From Cryptomeria japonica (lineage: Eukaryota > Streptophyta > Pinopsida > Cupressales > Cupressaceae), in assembly GCF_030272615.1 (NCBI RefSeq), contig NC_081409.1, positions 477,124,573 to 477,188,572 of the forward strand: a stretch of 64,000 nucleotides of DNA, given 5' to 3'. This document shows, in pieces, positions 44,283 to 54,142 of this stretch. The notes under the pieces were generated by a model. It saw only the letters and a program-made list of their open reading frames with translations. It had not been told where the DNA came from and did not search any database. Positions within the stretch are counted from its first letter, which is position 1. Every line of letters starts with the position of its first letter. The position numbers and the translations under genes are program-made.

Positions 44283-45432
44283 ACTGATCATATAGTCAAG
44301 AGCTCCTTCCAATTGTTTTCTTAAGTTCTCCATCTGTACCGGTGTCAGAATCTTCCTCAAGTTGTTAGGATTTTGAAAATAGAGGACCAGGCTTTGATAC
44401 CAATTATTAGAATCAATGACAGTCTCAAAGATACTGAGAGGGGGGTGAATCAATGTCTAATCGGTTACAGACTTTGAGGTGAAATGTTTGCACTCATTTT
44501 TGACAACCTTTGTCATTGATGTCAAAGGGGGAGTAGAGGAGAGAAAAATGCTTATACAGAGGAGATCACTTGCTCAGGGGGAGCACATCTTTTTGGAATC
44601 TTTTTCGACTCAGTTTTTGGATTTTTCTCATGAGTGTTGCCATCAATGCCAAAGGGGGAGATTTTTGCCATTCTACACTCTTATGAGAAGAGTTGATGTT
44701 GTCATTGATGGCAACCAACTGACAATCATCTGGCAACCAACCGATAGATATCAGCCCCGACAATAGACTTCTACATACACCAACATCAACAACAATGCAT
44801 ACCGACACTCAAGCTGACATGAAATAAACTTTTGTTTATTGTATTGTAATGTAATTATCTTTTGTAAAAGCTGACATGGTATATTGTAAAAAGACCCATT
44901 TATGTATGAGATCTTATAGGTCATTTTTGTAAGGATATATATGAGTAGTATAAGGCAATTTTGTTTAAGGTGATATAGTTGACATCGAGGGTTTTGGTTA
45001 TTGATTGAGCTTAAACCGGTACTAAACCTGGCATGAGAGATGTTGTTTTGAAGTAGTACATTGTATTGGATTTTGATAATCCATTTTGTAGTCAGTGTGA
45101 CTCTTTATTGAGCAGTGTGCTCTAGGCTGTTGGCCTCCCTGCATGTGCAAGCCCCTCATTGAAAGTAGTATTTATTCATTGGCTAGTGAGTAAATATTAT
45201 GGGTCACAAATCCCACCAAGGTTTTTCCCACACTGAGTTTCCTCATTAAATATATTGTGTTATGGTGTGTTTTCTATGTTGTCTCTATTATTCTTATTTG
45301 CTGCATTAATTCTTATTTACCGGTACACTGTTTTGGGATGCAAAGTTTTAAATAAGTATAAATATTCTGTTAACTGGTTGGATACTAATTCACCCCCCCT
45401 CTCAATGTCTCCGGGACTATCATTGATTCTAA
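44283..45432. mobile_element. LTR fold-back: two opposed LTR ends
   Basis: 44391-44402 is a minus-strand primer site (TGGTATCAAAGCC) with coding sequence beyond it (minus strand 'MENLRKQLEGALDYMI'). From 44405 the sequence TATTAGAATCAATGACAG is the end of a minus-strand LTR. From about 44620 the plus strand shows a copia 3' region and PPT (CCAAAGGGGGAGAT, 44648-44661), then an LTR ending CATTGATTCTAACA at 45432. The outer 60-70 bp of 44405-45432 are inverted repeats. It lies inside the E2 LTR, whose missing 45 bp were lost at the site. Confidence 0.55.
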
Positions 45433-45455
45433 CATCCTAGCAACAACAATGTCCA
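45433..45455 (-). mobile_element. E2 3' LTR start
   Basis: Minus strand TGTTGGACATTGTTGTTGCT, adjoining the PPT at 45456. With 43567-44282 it forms the E2 LTR remnant. Confidence 0.7.
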
Positions 45456-45805
45456 ACAATCTCCCCCTTTGGTATTGATGGCAACATATAAATGTGAAAA
45501 ATAATCAATGCAAAGGAACATATCAACATCAACAAAATCCAATAGGCTCCCCCTAAGATCATGCACACAAAGCTCCAAAGATAAAATATTTTTTCACATG
45601 CTTCTCTCCCCCTTTGACAACAAGTCAAAGATATAAACCGATTAAGCTTCTCTCCCCACTAGAAAAAAACAATCTCTCCCTTAGAATAAATTCACAGCTC
45701 TAAAACAACTCACTAACTACTCCATCTGAGTAGCAGCATCAACTCATCAACTTAGATAAAGAGATAAGATTGTAAAGTCCACCAGGTTGATGCATCTCAA
45801 TGCAC
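45456..45805 (-). promoter_or_regulatory. E2 PPT and 3' untranslated region
   Basis: Minus strand CCAAAGGGGGAGAT abuts the LTR. A second purine tract, AAAGGGGGAGAGAAG (minus strand, about 45600-45615), and a third, AAGGGAGAGATTG (about 45670), lie further upstream. Such repeated purine tracts may give extra plus-strand priming. Confidence 0.65.
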
Positions 45806-46915
45806 CTAGTTCTCATCAGGAGGGGCATAGACCCCTAATTTATCTCTCAAATACTCAAATGTATCTACAGGAAAAGGCTTAGTGAAAATATCTGCAATCT
45901 GATATTTTGTAGATACATACTCTAGTTTTACTTCTTCATCACTAACTTTCTCCCTCAAGAAATGATACTTAATTGATATATGCTTAGTTTTAGAATGCAG
46001 TACCGGATTCTTGGAAATATTAATAGAACTTAAATTATCACAGTAAATAATAGTAGGATAATCATACACAACTCTAATGTCTTTCAGCTTATGTTTCATC
46101 CAAGCCACCTAAGTACAATTTGTAGTAGCAACAATGTATTTAGTTTCAAAGGTAGATAAGGATATAGCATCTTGTTTCTTGCTCTCCCATGACACCAACT
46201 TCTTCTCCAAAAAGAAAGGTCCACCATTAGTTCTCTTCTAGTCATCTACATCACCTTCACAATCAGCATTAGTATAGGCACACAACATAAAATCATCATT
46301 CTTTGGATACCACAACCCATAATCAACAGTTCCCTTCAAGTATATGAAAATTCTATTAACAATAGTAACATAAGTCTCTTTAGGGTCAACTTGGAATCTG
46401 GCACAAAGACACACAACATGCATAATATCTGGTCTAGTCTGAGTCAAGTACAACAATCCACCAACCATAGATCTATATAGGGTCTAATTGACTTTCTTAG
46501 ATTCATCATTCTTACATAACTTGCATCCAGTCACCATAGGAGTTCCAACAGGTTTAGTATCATCTAACCCAAATTTATTCAACAATTCCTTCACATACTT
46601 AGTTTGAGAAATGAAAATACCTTTACTGGTTTGAGTAATATGCAAACCTAAGATTAATTTCATCTCACCTATCATAGACATCTCAAATTCCTTTTGCATG
46701 TCATCAACAAACTTCATGCCTAAATGATCATCTCCTCCAAAAATAATGCCATCCACAAATACTTCAACAATCAAATGTTATCATTTTCAACCTCAAAGTA
46801 TAAGTTACTATCAACAACACCTTTACATAATCCCATCTTCATCAAATACTTATCTGATCTTCTATACCAGGCTCTAGGGGCTTGCTTCAGTCCATACAAT
46901 ATTTTCGTCAATCTG
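45806..46915 (-). pseudogene. E2 RNase H and C-terminal RT
   Basis: RT part 46774-46484: 'EVFVDGIIFGGDDHLG' (the catalytic FVDD reads FVDG), 'LGLHITQTSKGIFISQTKY', 'KPVGTPMVTGCKL'. RNase H 46468-45806 with stops in the middle: 'YLKGTVDYGLWYPKNDD', 'YCDNLSSINISKN', 'TKHISIKYHFLREKVSDEEV', ending 'LRDKLGVYAPPDEN'. It closely parallels the E1 copy at 41850-42620. The RT is interrupted by a solo LTR at 46921. Confidence 0.85.
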
Positions 46916-46920
46916 CATAC

Positions 46921-48539
46921 TGATAACTCAATGATGAACTACTAGTACCAAACCGGTACTGAGAGGGGGGGTGAATAAGTACAAACACAAATATAGTTCA
47001 AAACTGGTTTGACAGCAACCACTCCCAATGACTGAAAAATAGAGATACCGGTAAAAGAGAGTGCAACGAGTAGCATCCAGAATAACTCAATCAGTCATGA
47101 ACCAGTTACTTGCTAAGATTTTCTCTTAGCTCAATACCACATTATCATAATATTCTCATGCATGAACTAGTAGACCTAACCATCAAATCTTCACAACAGT
47201 GAGTTCAATATGTTTTATAGACAGGCATAAAACATAGAAACTTCATGTGCATAGCAGATAAAACAAAGTATCACAAGACAAAAGCATTTCACATGACACA
47301 CATATTTTTCACGTGGAAACCCAAATGGGAAAAACCATGGTGGGGATGAATACCCACAAGCTTCTTTTTGAACTCTTTAGAAGTCCACTCTGTTAGGAGC
47401 CTTGTCCGGTTAAGAACATAACAATAGGTTTTGGTAGGAATCGATCCTGTTAGGGATCACCCGGTTAAGGGATACCTAGTTAAGGGTTAAACTCGGCAGG
47501 GTCACCTTGTTAGAGGATTTTAAGAACTCAATAGCTTAAAGGATCTCCTAAGCTTTTCTAGCTTCTCAGAACTCATTAGCTTCGAGTTACCCGGTTAAGG
47601 GATTTTCAGCAAGCTGGTTAAAACCACCCGATTTAAGGGATTTTGAATCAAGCCAGTTAAGGCAACCTTGTTAGGGGATTTTGCAACTGTTCAAGTGGTT
47701 AGAGATCAACAGGTATTACAATGATCTGTTAAAAGTACTTAATACTGATATAGATCCGTTTAGGCTCCTCTTCTCCTTCTGCACATACACTTTGCAGGTA
47801 TCTCTTTTCTCCTATGGTCTGGCAAGAAACTTGTATCACTTTCATTGGATATGCACTCACTACTTTTTGCCAACAACTTTAGATAGAAACCTAACATTGA
47901 CCTTATAGGGAACATACAGGTCGGTAGAAAAAACCCTAAACCCTAAACCTGTTAGGTTGAGCAATTCAAATGGTTCGATCCTGACCGTTGAAACATATTG
48001 CATTGAATGCACCAGTCTTGAGTCGATCTCAAGACATTCTCCATCGTCCATTATCCACCGTTTTCATGGCGGCTGATAACCCATCACGCATTATCACTAT
48101 TTGACAGACTTCACACATTCCCAAGGTAGATAGGAATAGTCTTCTTCATGCAAGATCCTTCACGCGCACAGAGCTTACGTGGCAACATGATCTGTCCTCC
48201 ATCATACTACTGACTCATCACACAAAGATCACCGATTGAGTCACATAGACTTGAGATACTCCAACCAGAAACCCCGAAGTGGAAGCTGCCTTACCAACCG
48301 GTAGTCATACAGTGCTTCCATGTGCCGGTTCCCATAACTGCATACCGGTTCACTTTGAACAAATGTGCCACTTCACTTAGGCATATCCTGGTTCACACAT
48401 ATGCCGGTATCTCTTTCTTCTCTTATCTCATGTGCCAGTTCACACTATGTCTCATATTGACATCAATGACAACATACAATATCATTATGTCTTCATGCCA
48501 GTTTACATAAGGTTCATGTCGGTTCTCATAATGCCAACA
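46921..48539 (-). mobile_element. Solo LTR in E2 RT, TSD CATAC
   Basis: CATAC at 46916-46920 and 48540-48544 flank a 1619-bp LTR. On the minus strand it starts TGTTGGCATTATGAG and ends TTATCA, with the GATTCACCCCCCCTCTCAG-type motif inverted near 46965. The RT codons on either side join correctly, as the uninterrupted E1 copy at 42930-42945 shows. No internal sequence or second LTR. It contains degenerate 'CCGGTTAAGGGAT' repeats (47400-47690) and a CGTGGAAACCC motif. Confidence 0.9.
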
Positions 48540-48544
48540 CATAC

Positions 48545-48967
48545 CATGTCTCCTTCATCTAATAAAGAAAATCCTTTTGGTTTCTCGATGTAGACTTCCT
48601 CCTCAAGAGAACCATTCAGAAAGGCTGACTTAACATCCATCTGAAAAACCTTCAAATTCTTATAAGAAGCATATGCAAGAAATAATCTAATAGCTTTAAT
48701 TTTAGTAACAAGAGAAAAAGTTTCTTCATAATCAATACCTTCCATCTGAGAACATCCTTTCCGTACCAACCTTGCTTTGTTTCTTACCACTTCACCAACT
48801 TCATTCTGTTTATTCTGGAACACCCATTTAGTGCCAATCACATTTTTGTCTTTAGCTCTCAGAACAAGCTCCCAAGTGTTAATCTTTTGAATCTGATTCA
48901 ACTCCTTCTCCATAGCTTTTATCCAATTCTCATCCTTACATGCTTCAACAATATCTTTTAGGCTCAA
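48545..48967 (-). pseudogene. E2 RT, N-terminal part
   Basis: Reads 'MEKELNQIQKINTWELV', 'GTKWVFQNKQNEVGEVVRNK', 'QMEGIDYEETFSLVTKIKAI' and 'QMDVKSAFLNGSLEEEVYIE'. These are the copia RT start, including the D of MDVKSAFLNG. It continues across the solo LTR into 46915-46484. The open frame is about 150 codons. Confidence 0.85.
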
Positions 48968-50070
48968 TCTTAGAAATCAGACATATATCTTTAGCAACAA
49001 GTCTTCTCCTAGTCATCACACCCTTGTTCTTATCACCAATAATCTGATTCTCAGAGTGATTTAATTTTACATACCTCAGAGTCTTTAGATTATTTTGATT
49101 CTCAGGCTCTTGAAGCCCTTCACCGATAACAACAATATCTGAATTAACTGTCTGTCCTAGATTAATCTACTTGAAGATCTTAGTCTGTGTAGGATTAGAA
49201 ACAATATCCTATTCATGAATCTCATATCCACATGATCTGATCTTCTTACCAAAACATTCATCAACTTTTACATTTGCACTCTCAACTACCTTCTTTAGTC
49301 TCTTATTATAGCACTGATAGGCCTTTCTCTTAGTAGAATATCCCAAGAAAATTCCTTCATCACATCTTGCATCAAACTTTCCTATATCCTCATCTCTTTT
49401 ATATTACATTTGCTTCCAAAAATTCTAAAATATCTAATTGTAGGAACATGACCAAACCATAGCTCATAAGGAGTCTTATCAGAATCACCTTTTATATGCA
49501 CTTGGTTGAATGTGTAAACAATAGTGATAACAACTTCCTTCTTAAAGATTTGTGTAACATTTCCTTAAATCAACATCGCTCTCCATTCTGCTGAGGGGTT
49601 CTAGGAGCAGATAAATGTCTTCTAATTCCATTCCTCTCATAGAATGTATCAAACTCACCAGACATGAATTATCCTCCTCTATCAGATCTCAGACACTTCA
49701 AATTCAACCCTATCTCAGTCTCCACCTTTGCTTTGAATATCTTGAATTTCTCCAATGCTTCTAATTTCTCCCTTAGAAAACTTACCCACATAATTCTAGA
49801 GTAATCATCAATCAACAACATGAAATACCTATCACCCTGCATGCTTCTCACTCTAGTAGGACCACACAAGTCAGTATGCACAAGATCTAATAATCCATTA
49901 GATGTATACAATTTTCTTTTAAATGATGTTCTTGTTTGCTTCCTCAAATGACATTCTTGACATATCGTATTAGAGGGCTTCACAATTTTTGGCAAGTCTC
50001 TAACAGCTTGAGTAGAACTTATCCTTATCATACAATCAAAGTTAAAATGACACATACTCCTATGCCACAA
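48968..50070 (-). pseudogene. E2 GAG-pre-integrase, integrase and linker
   Basis: 50070-49669 is open: 'MWHRSMCHFNFDCMIRISST' (GAG-pre-integrase), 'CQECHLRKQTRTSFK' (zinc-binding), 'DLVHTDLCGPTRVRSMQGDR' (first D) and 'LKCLRSDRGG' (second D). From 49668 to 49350 frameshifts and a deletion near 49580 break the third catalytic region ('TPQQNG' visible). The linker to RT (49330-48970) has stops. Not functional. Confidence 0.8.
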
Positions 50071-50177
50071 CCAACTTTCATCTATCTAAGCAATCAAACA
50101 ACTTTTCTCACCGACATTCAAATGAAAGATATTACCTTTAGTTTAAGTCCCTTTTGCAATCTCTACACTGAAGGCAT

Positions 50178-50546
50178 TCAAAATCTTGCATTTATCATTC
50201 TTGAATTGCAAGTCATGTCCCTTGCAACCATATGTCCAACACTCAGAAGATTATGCTTTAATCCTTCAACATATAAGACATCATCAGTGTTTTTCTTACC
50301 ATCAAAAGATATAGAACCTCTCCCATGAATCACACAAGCTTTATCATCTCCAAATCTTACTATACCACCATCATACTTTTCCATACTCAAAAATTTACTT
50401 TTGTCACCTGTTATATGATGTGAAAAACTACTGTCAATTACCCATTCATCTCTCTGTTGAATCTTATTAGCCAAAACTTTCTCCTCAACAATGAAGCTTG
50501 TACGATTCACTAGCACCAGATCATCTTCTTTGATAGAAATAAACAC
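50178..50546 (-). pseudogene. E2 aspartic protease
   Basis: 122 codons: 'VFISIKEDDLVLVN', 'DEWVIDSSFSHHITGDKSKF', 'GGIVRFGDDKA' and 'VLYVEGLKHNLLSVGHMVA'. The active-site D-S-G-C-S reads D-S-S-F-S, so it is inactive. It aligns with the E4 protease at 22930-23251. Confidence 0.85.
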
Positions 50547-51530
50547 AAACTCATCTCCTAAATTCCCATTGTCTTATTCTTCATCTATCACACCTTCATC
50601 AGTAGCATAATAACATCTCTTCTGATTTTTGTACTTATGGTAGGGCTTGTAGGGCTTATCATGATTACCATATCTAGATATTCTTTTAGAACACCTAGAA
50701 GAAAAATGTCCTATCTTATTGTAAGAGAAATATTTCAAAGGTTAACTTTCCATTATACTTACTGGGTCCCTTAGGCAATCTCGGAGAAATAAGTGCTTCA
50801 AGCTCATCCATTTATTTCCCATGTTCTTCCATCTCTCTCATCTCTCTTTCATATCTTGGAATCTTAGATGTTCTCTCTTTCGGATCATACAGTTGCTTCA
50901 CAGATGCAGAGGCTTTGAATGCAGTCTCATATTTACCATGTGATTCTCCAAACTCGCTCAAGTCAAATGCAACAAGTTTACCAACCAACATATCTCTTGT
51001 CATAGTAATCACATCGATCTCATCAATAGCATCAACTTTAACCTTATAAGAAGAAGACAAGGATCTCAATACCTTAGCAACAATCTCATCTTCCTCAAGA
51101 TTTCCATTGGCACATCTGATGTTCATAACAAGCTCATTCACTTTAGCCATAAATTATGTTCTCATCTTCGCCCATCTTTAATGATTCATATTTTCCCTTC
51201 AAACTTTGCAATTTAGCCACTTTTACTTGTGCATCTCCTTAAACCAAGACCTCAAGCTTCTTCCATATCTCATGTGCATTCTGAAGTCCCATTACATTAG
51301 TCATCTCTGAATCAACCAAAGCACTCAACAATGCTTCCTTAGCCCTTATGCTATGTTCAGCTTCCATGATCTCATCAACAATAACTGGTCCATTCAGAGG
51401 AACATTGTAAATATTCTTTATAATCTTCCAATAATATTCACCAAGACACTTCAAATGAACTTCCATCTGGTCCTTCCAGACAGTATAATTATTTCCATCA
51501 AATCTAGGACTCTCCTCTTAAACACATAGG
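50547..51530 (-). pseudogene. E2 gag
   Basis: N-terminal frame 51466-51239 ('MEVHLKCLGEYYWKIIKNIY', 'EALLSALVDSEMTNVMGLQN'), then 51150-50812 ('MAKVNELVMNIRCANGNLEE', 'TRDMLVGKLVAFDLSEFGES'). A stop separates them, and a short deletion near 51160 breaks 'DENIHSYMAK'. The zinc-knuckle region (50770-50690) is shifted and not readable. Same family as the E4 gag. Confidence 0.85.
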
Positions 51531-51579
51531 TTGCCATCGCAGATCTCCTCAAGCGATTAAGCTTCTTCCGGGGGATCTA

Positions 51580-51591
51580 GCTCTAATACCA
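51580..51591 (-). promoter_or_regulatory. Second primer binding site (E2)
   Basis: Minus strand TGGTATTAGAGC, two bases after the LTR end TGTTAGCAGC/51594 and about 40 bp before the gag start region. One change from consensus. Confidence 0.75.
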
Positions 51592-51593
51592 CT

Positions 51594-52028
51594 TGTTAGC
51601 AGCAATAAAAAGGAAAACTGGGAGGGGGGGGGGGGGTGAATCAGTTTTCACCAGATTAGATCAATTAAGCACAATCTCAGATCTAATCAATTGCAACAAA
51701 AAGAAAGATAACAACAATAATAGCAACACACATAACACCAATATTTTTGAAATGGAAAACTCAGTTAAGGGAAAAACCATGGTGGGAACCTACCCACAAT
51801 AAGATGATACTCTACATTAGTATGTGTAACTATTACAATGGAGAATGCACATGCATTTAGGCACACTTCCTAGAGCTCACTACTCAAATTACAATGACCC
51901 AGAAGGCTCCAACCCTCAGGGAAGGTTCACTACCTTATAAAAATATTCGGACTACAATCCAGAAAAAATGAACTGCAAAGATAGCATCTGCTAAAGCCTG
52001 ATGATAGTTCCAGTTAAGCTCAAATGTC
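51594..52028 (-). mobile_element. E2 5' LTR remnant (3' 435 bp)
   Basis: On the minus strand it aligns with the last 440 bp of the E4 LTR ('CTTCCCTGAGGGTTG', 'TGTGCCTAAATGCATGTGC', 'GGGTAGGTTCCCACCATGG') and ends GCTGCTAACA. It contains a run of 13 G just inside the end. The LTR start is replaced by the inverted segment at 52029. Confidence 0.75.
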
Positions 52029-52110
52029 TTGGAGCTTTGTGTGCATGATCTTAGGGGGGTCCTATTGGATTTTGTTGATGTTGATATATTCCTTTGCATT
52101 GATTGTTTTT
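52029..52110 (+). repeat. Inverted 82-bp segment
   Basis: The plus strand CTTGGAGCTTTGTGTGCATG through CATTGATTGTTTTT is the reverse complement of 45500-45582, while the neighbouring 52111-52212 matches 45583-45700 in the forward sense. A small stretch of 3'-untranslated sequence has therefore been flipped. Confidence 0.8.
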
Positions 52111-52212
52111 CACATGCTTCTCTCCCCCTTTGACAACAATGCCAAAGATATAAACTAATTAAGCTTTGCTCCCCAATAGAAAGAACAATCTCTCCCTTAG
52201 AATAAATTCACA

Positions 52213-52224
52213 GCTCTGATACCA
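52213..52224 (-). promoter_or_regulatory. First primer binding site (E1)
   Basis: Minus strand TGGTATCAGAGC, a perfect consensus, two bases after the chimeric LTR end at 52227. Just downstream, AGCTGTGAATTTATTC belongs to the 3' untranslated region. The join falls at AGCTCT, which both sequences share. Confidence 0.85.
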
Positions 52225-52226
52225 CT

Positions 52227-53501
52227 TGTTATCAAAAACAAGAAGGAAAACTGAGAGGGGAGGTGAATCAGTTTTCACCAGATTAGATCAATTAAGCACA
52301 ATCTTAGATCTGATGAACTGCAACAAAAATAAAGATAACAACAATAAAAACAACACACATAACACCAATAATCTAATTCTTAGAGTGATTCAATTTTACA
52401 TACCTCAGAGTCTTCAGATTATTCTAATTCTTAGGCTCTTGAAGTCCTTCACCGATAGCAGCAATATCTTGATTAAATGTCTCTATCAAATTAATCTACT
52501 TCAGGATCTTAGTTTGTGTAGGCTTAGAAACAAATATCCTATTCATCAATCTCATATTCACATGCTCTGATTTGCTTACCAAAATATTCATCAACTTTAA
52601 CATTTTCACTCTCAACTATCTTCTTTTTTCTCTTATTATAGAATAGGTAGGCCTTGCTCTTAGTAGAATATCCCAAGAAGATTCCTTCATCACATCCTGG
52701 ATCAAAATTTCCTATATCCTCATCTCTTTTTATATAACATTTGCTTCCAAAAACTCTAAAATATCTAGCTGTAGGAACATGACCAAACCATAGCTCATAA
52801 AGAGTCTTACCAAAATCACCTTTTATATGCACCCGGTTGAATGTGTAAACAATAGTGCTAACATCTTCCTTCCAAAAGATTTGCACAATATTCCTTCAAT
52901 CAACATCATTCGAGAAACATACAAGATTGTTCTATTCTTCCTTTCAACAACTCCATTTTGTTGAGGGGTTCTATGACCAGATAATTGTCTTCTAATTCCA
53001 TTCCTCTCATAGAATGTATCAAACTCATCAGACGCGAATTCTCCTCCTCTATCAGATCTCAGATAGTTTAGCTTCAACCCTATCTCAGTATCCACCTTTG
53101 CTTTGAATATCTTGAATTTCTCTAATGCTTCTGATTTATCCCTTAGAAAAGTCACCCATATCATTTTAGAGTAATCATCAATCAACAACATCAAATACTT
53201 GTCACCCTTCATGCATCTCACTCTAGTAGGACCACAGAAGTCAGTATGCACAAGATCTAACATTCCATTAGATGTATACAATTTTATTTTAGATGATGTT
53301 CTTGTTTTCTTCCCCAATTGACATTATTTATATACCGGAGCTCACCGGATAAAAAACTAGACTCTACCAACCACTGAATAGAAAGACCAAAGCCATAAAT
53401 GTAGTCATCAGATCACCAGAACAATTCTTTTCAATATCAAAACATAGGAATATGTTGACATCAATGACAACAACATATCCTAGTAGCAACAATTTCCAAC
53501 A
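52227..53501 (-). mobile_element. E1 chimeric 5' LTR containing integrase segment
   Basis: On the minus strand: LTR start (53501-53330, TGTTGGAAATTGTTG to GAGCTCCGGTAT), then about 960 bp of pol (53329-52370), then LTR end (52369-52227, to GATAACA). The LTR parts match the ordinary family LTRs at 44282-44170 and 51594-51740. The same two junctions occur in the 3' LTR, so the pol segment was carried as part of the LTR when the element moved. Confidence 0.8.
52539..53317 (-). pseudogene. Integrase core embedded in LTR
   Basis: The frame 53317-52823 (164 codons) starts MGKKTRTSSKIKLYTSNGML. The catalytic residues are D26 (VHTDFCGP), D89 (LRSDRGGEF) and E125 (TPQQNGVVERKN), giving the copia spacing of 35 residues between D89 and E125. 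A frameshift near 52860 leads to 52886-52539 ('TFNRVHIKGDFGKTLYELWF', 'GSKCYIKRDEDIGNFD', 'VKVDEYFGK'), the integrase C-terminal region and linker. The N-terminal zinc-binding HHCC part is absent. The core looks intact, but the protein lacks its ends and there is no sign of translation. Confidence 0.8.
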
Positions 53502-54085
53502 CCTTGATTTTGAGGTATATTGTATAAAGAACAAATGGGTGCCTGAAACCATGTTTACATTCTTGATATCATTCTTGCATTGTAAATTATGGCCGAAAAA
53601 CCCAATTTGCTGCTACCATGCTTTAAGCTCAAGAAATAGGATAATCGGATTTTGAAGCCCTCTGTAACAAAACAACCATACCTAAGTTTTGGATATGATC
53701 AATAAATCCCAAAAGGGTACTCAAAATAGATTTTGTATTGTGGGTTTGATTTGTTTACTTCAAGTTATGCTAGAAAATGCATGTTTGTTATCCTAATTAG
53801 GTTTAGTGCAATACCGGACAATTAATTTTACAGCTTTGTGTTACAAAACACACCCACCTTAAAGTTTAGTATGTTGTCAAATACCAAAAAGGGTATCTTA
53901 AATGTTGATCATATTCTTGGTTTGAGACCTGGTTTGGAAATTATGCTAGAAAAACCCTGTTTGCTGTCCTATAAGGCCCAATGTCAACTTGTGAAGAAAA
54001 CCACTTTATTTGAGGTTTTAAGATTTTGGCAAAGTTTTGTTTTAGTTAGTTTCAAGGCAAACACCATACTTTTCATAAAATTAGT
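53502..54085 (+). mobile_element. G-family LTR C, right part
   Basis: Continues the LTR broken at 38018 ('CAAATGGGTGCCTGAAACCA', 'CCATGCTTTAAGCTCAAG') and ends just before a decayed primer site near 54090. G3 gag follows. This one LTR therefore serves as the 3' LTR of G2 and the 5' LTR of G3. Confidence 0.8.
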
Positions 54086-54142
54086 ATAATAGCTTAGGTC
54101 TGGTCTAAGGAAATAAAATTTTAGTTGAAAAAAAAGAACAAG

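Larger units (their letters stand above)
38024..53501 (-). mobile_element. Composite copia element E1/E2 (15.5 kb)
   Basis: The ends are TGTTAAAA (38024) and TTTCCAACA (53501) on the plus strand. The flanks CCCTA (38019-38023) and CCTTG (53502-53506) fit a decayed 5-bp duplication of CCTTA in the G LTR. Minus-strand order: chimeric 5' LTR, primer site, 3'-untranslated piece, inverted segment, old LTR end, second primer site, gag, protease, integrase, RT, RNase H, PPT, LTR fragment, a second RT and RNase H, PPT, chimeric 3' LTR. Confidence 0.7.

Noticed and set aside
47930-47952. Telomere-like CCCTAAA units
   Set aside because: Only two and a half units, inside a solo LTR; not a telomeric tract.
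53364-53655. Frames on both strands around the LTR C/E1 border
   Set aside because: They cross the insertion boundary and LTR DNA; no homology.
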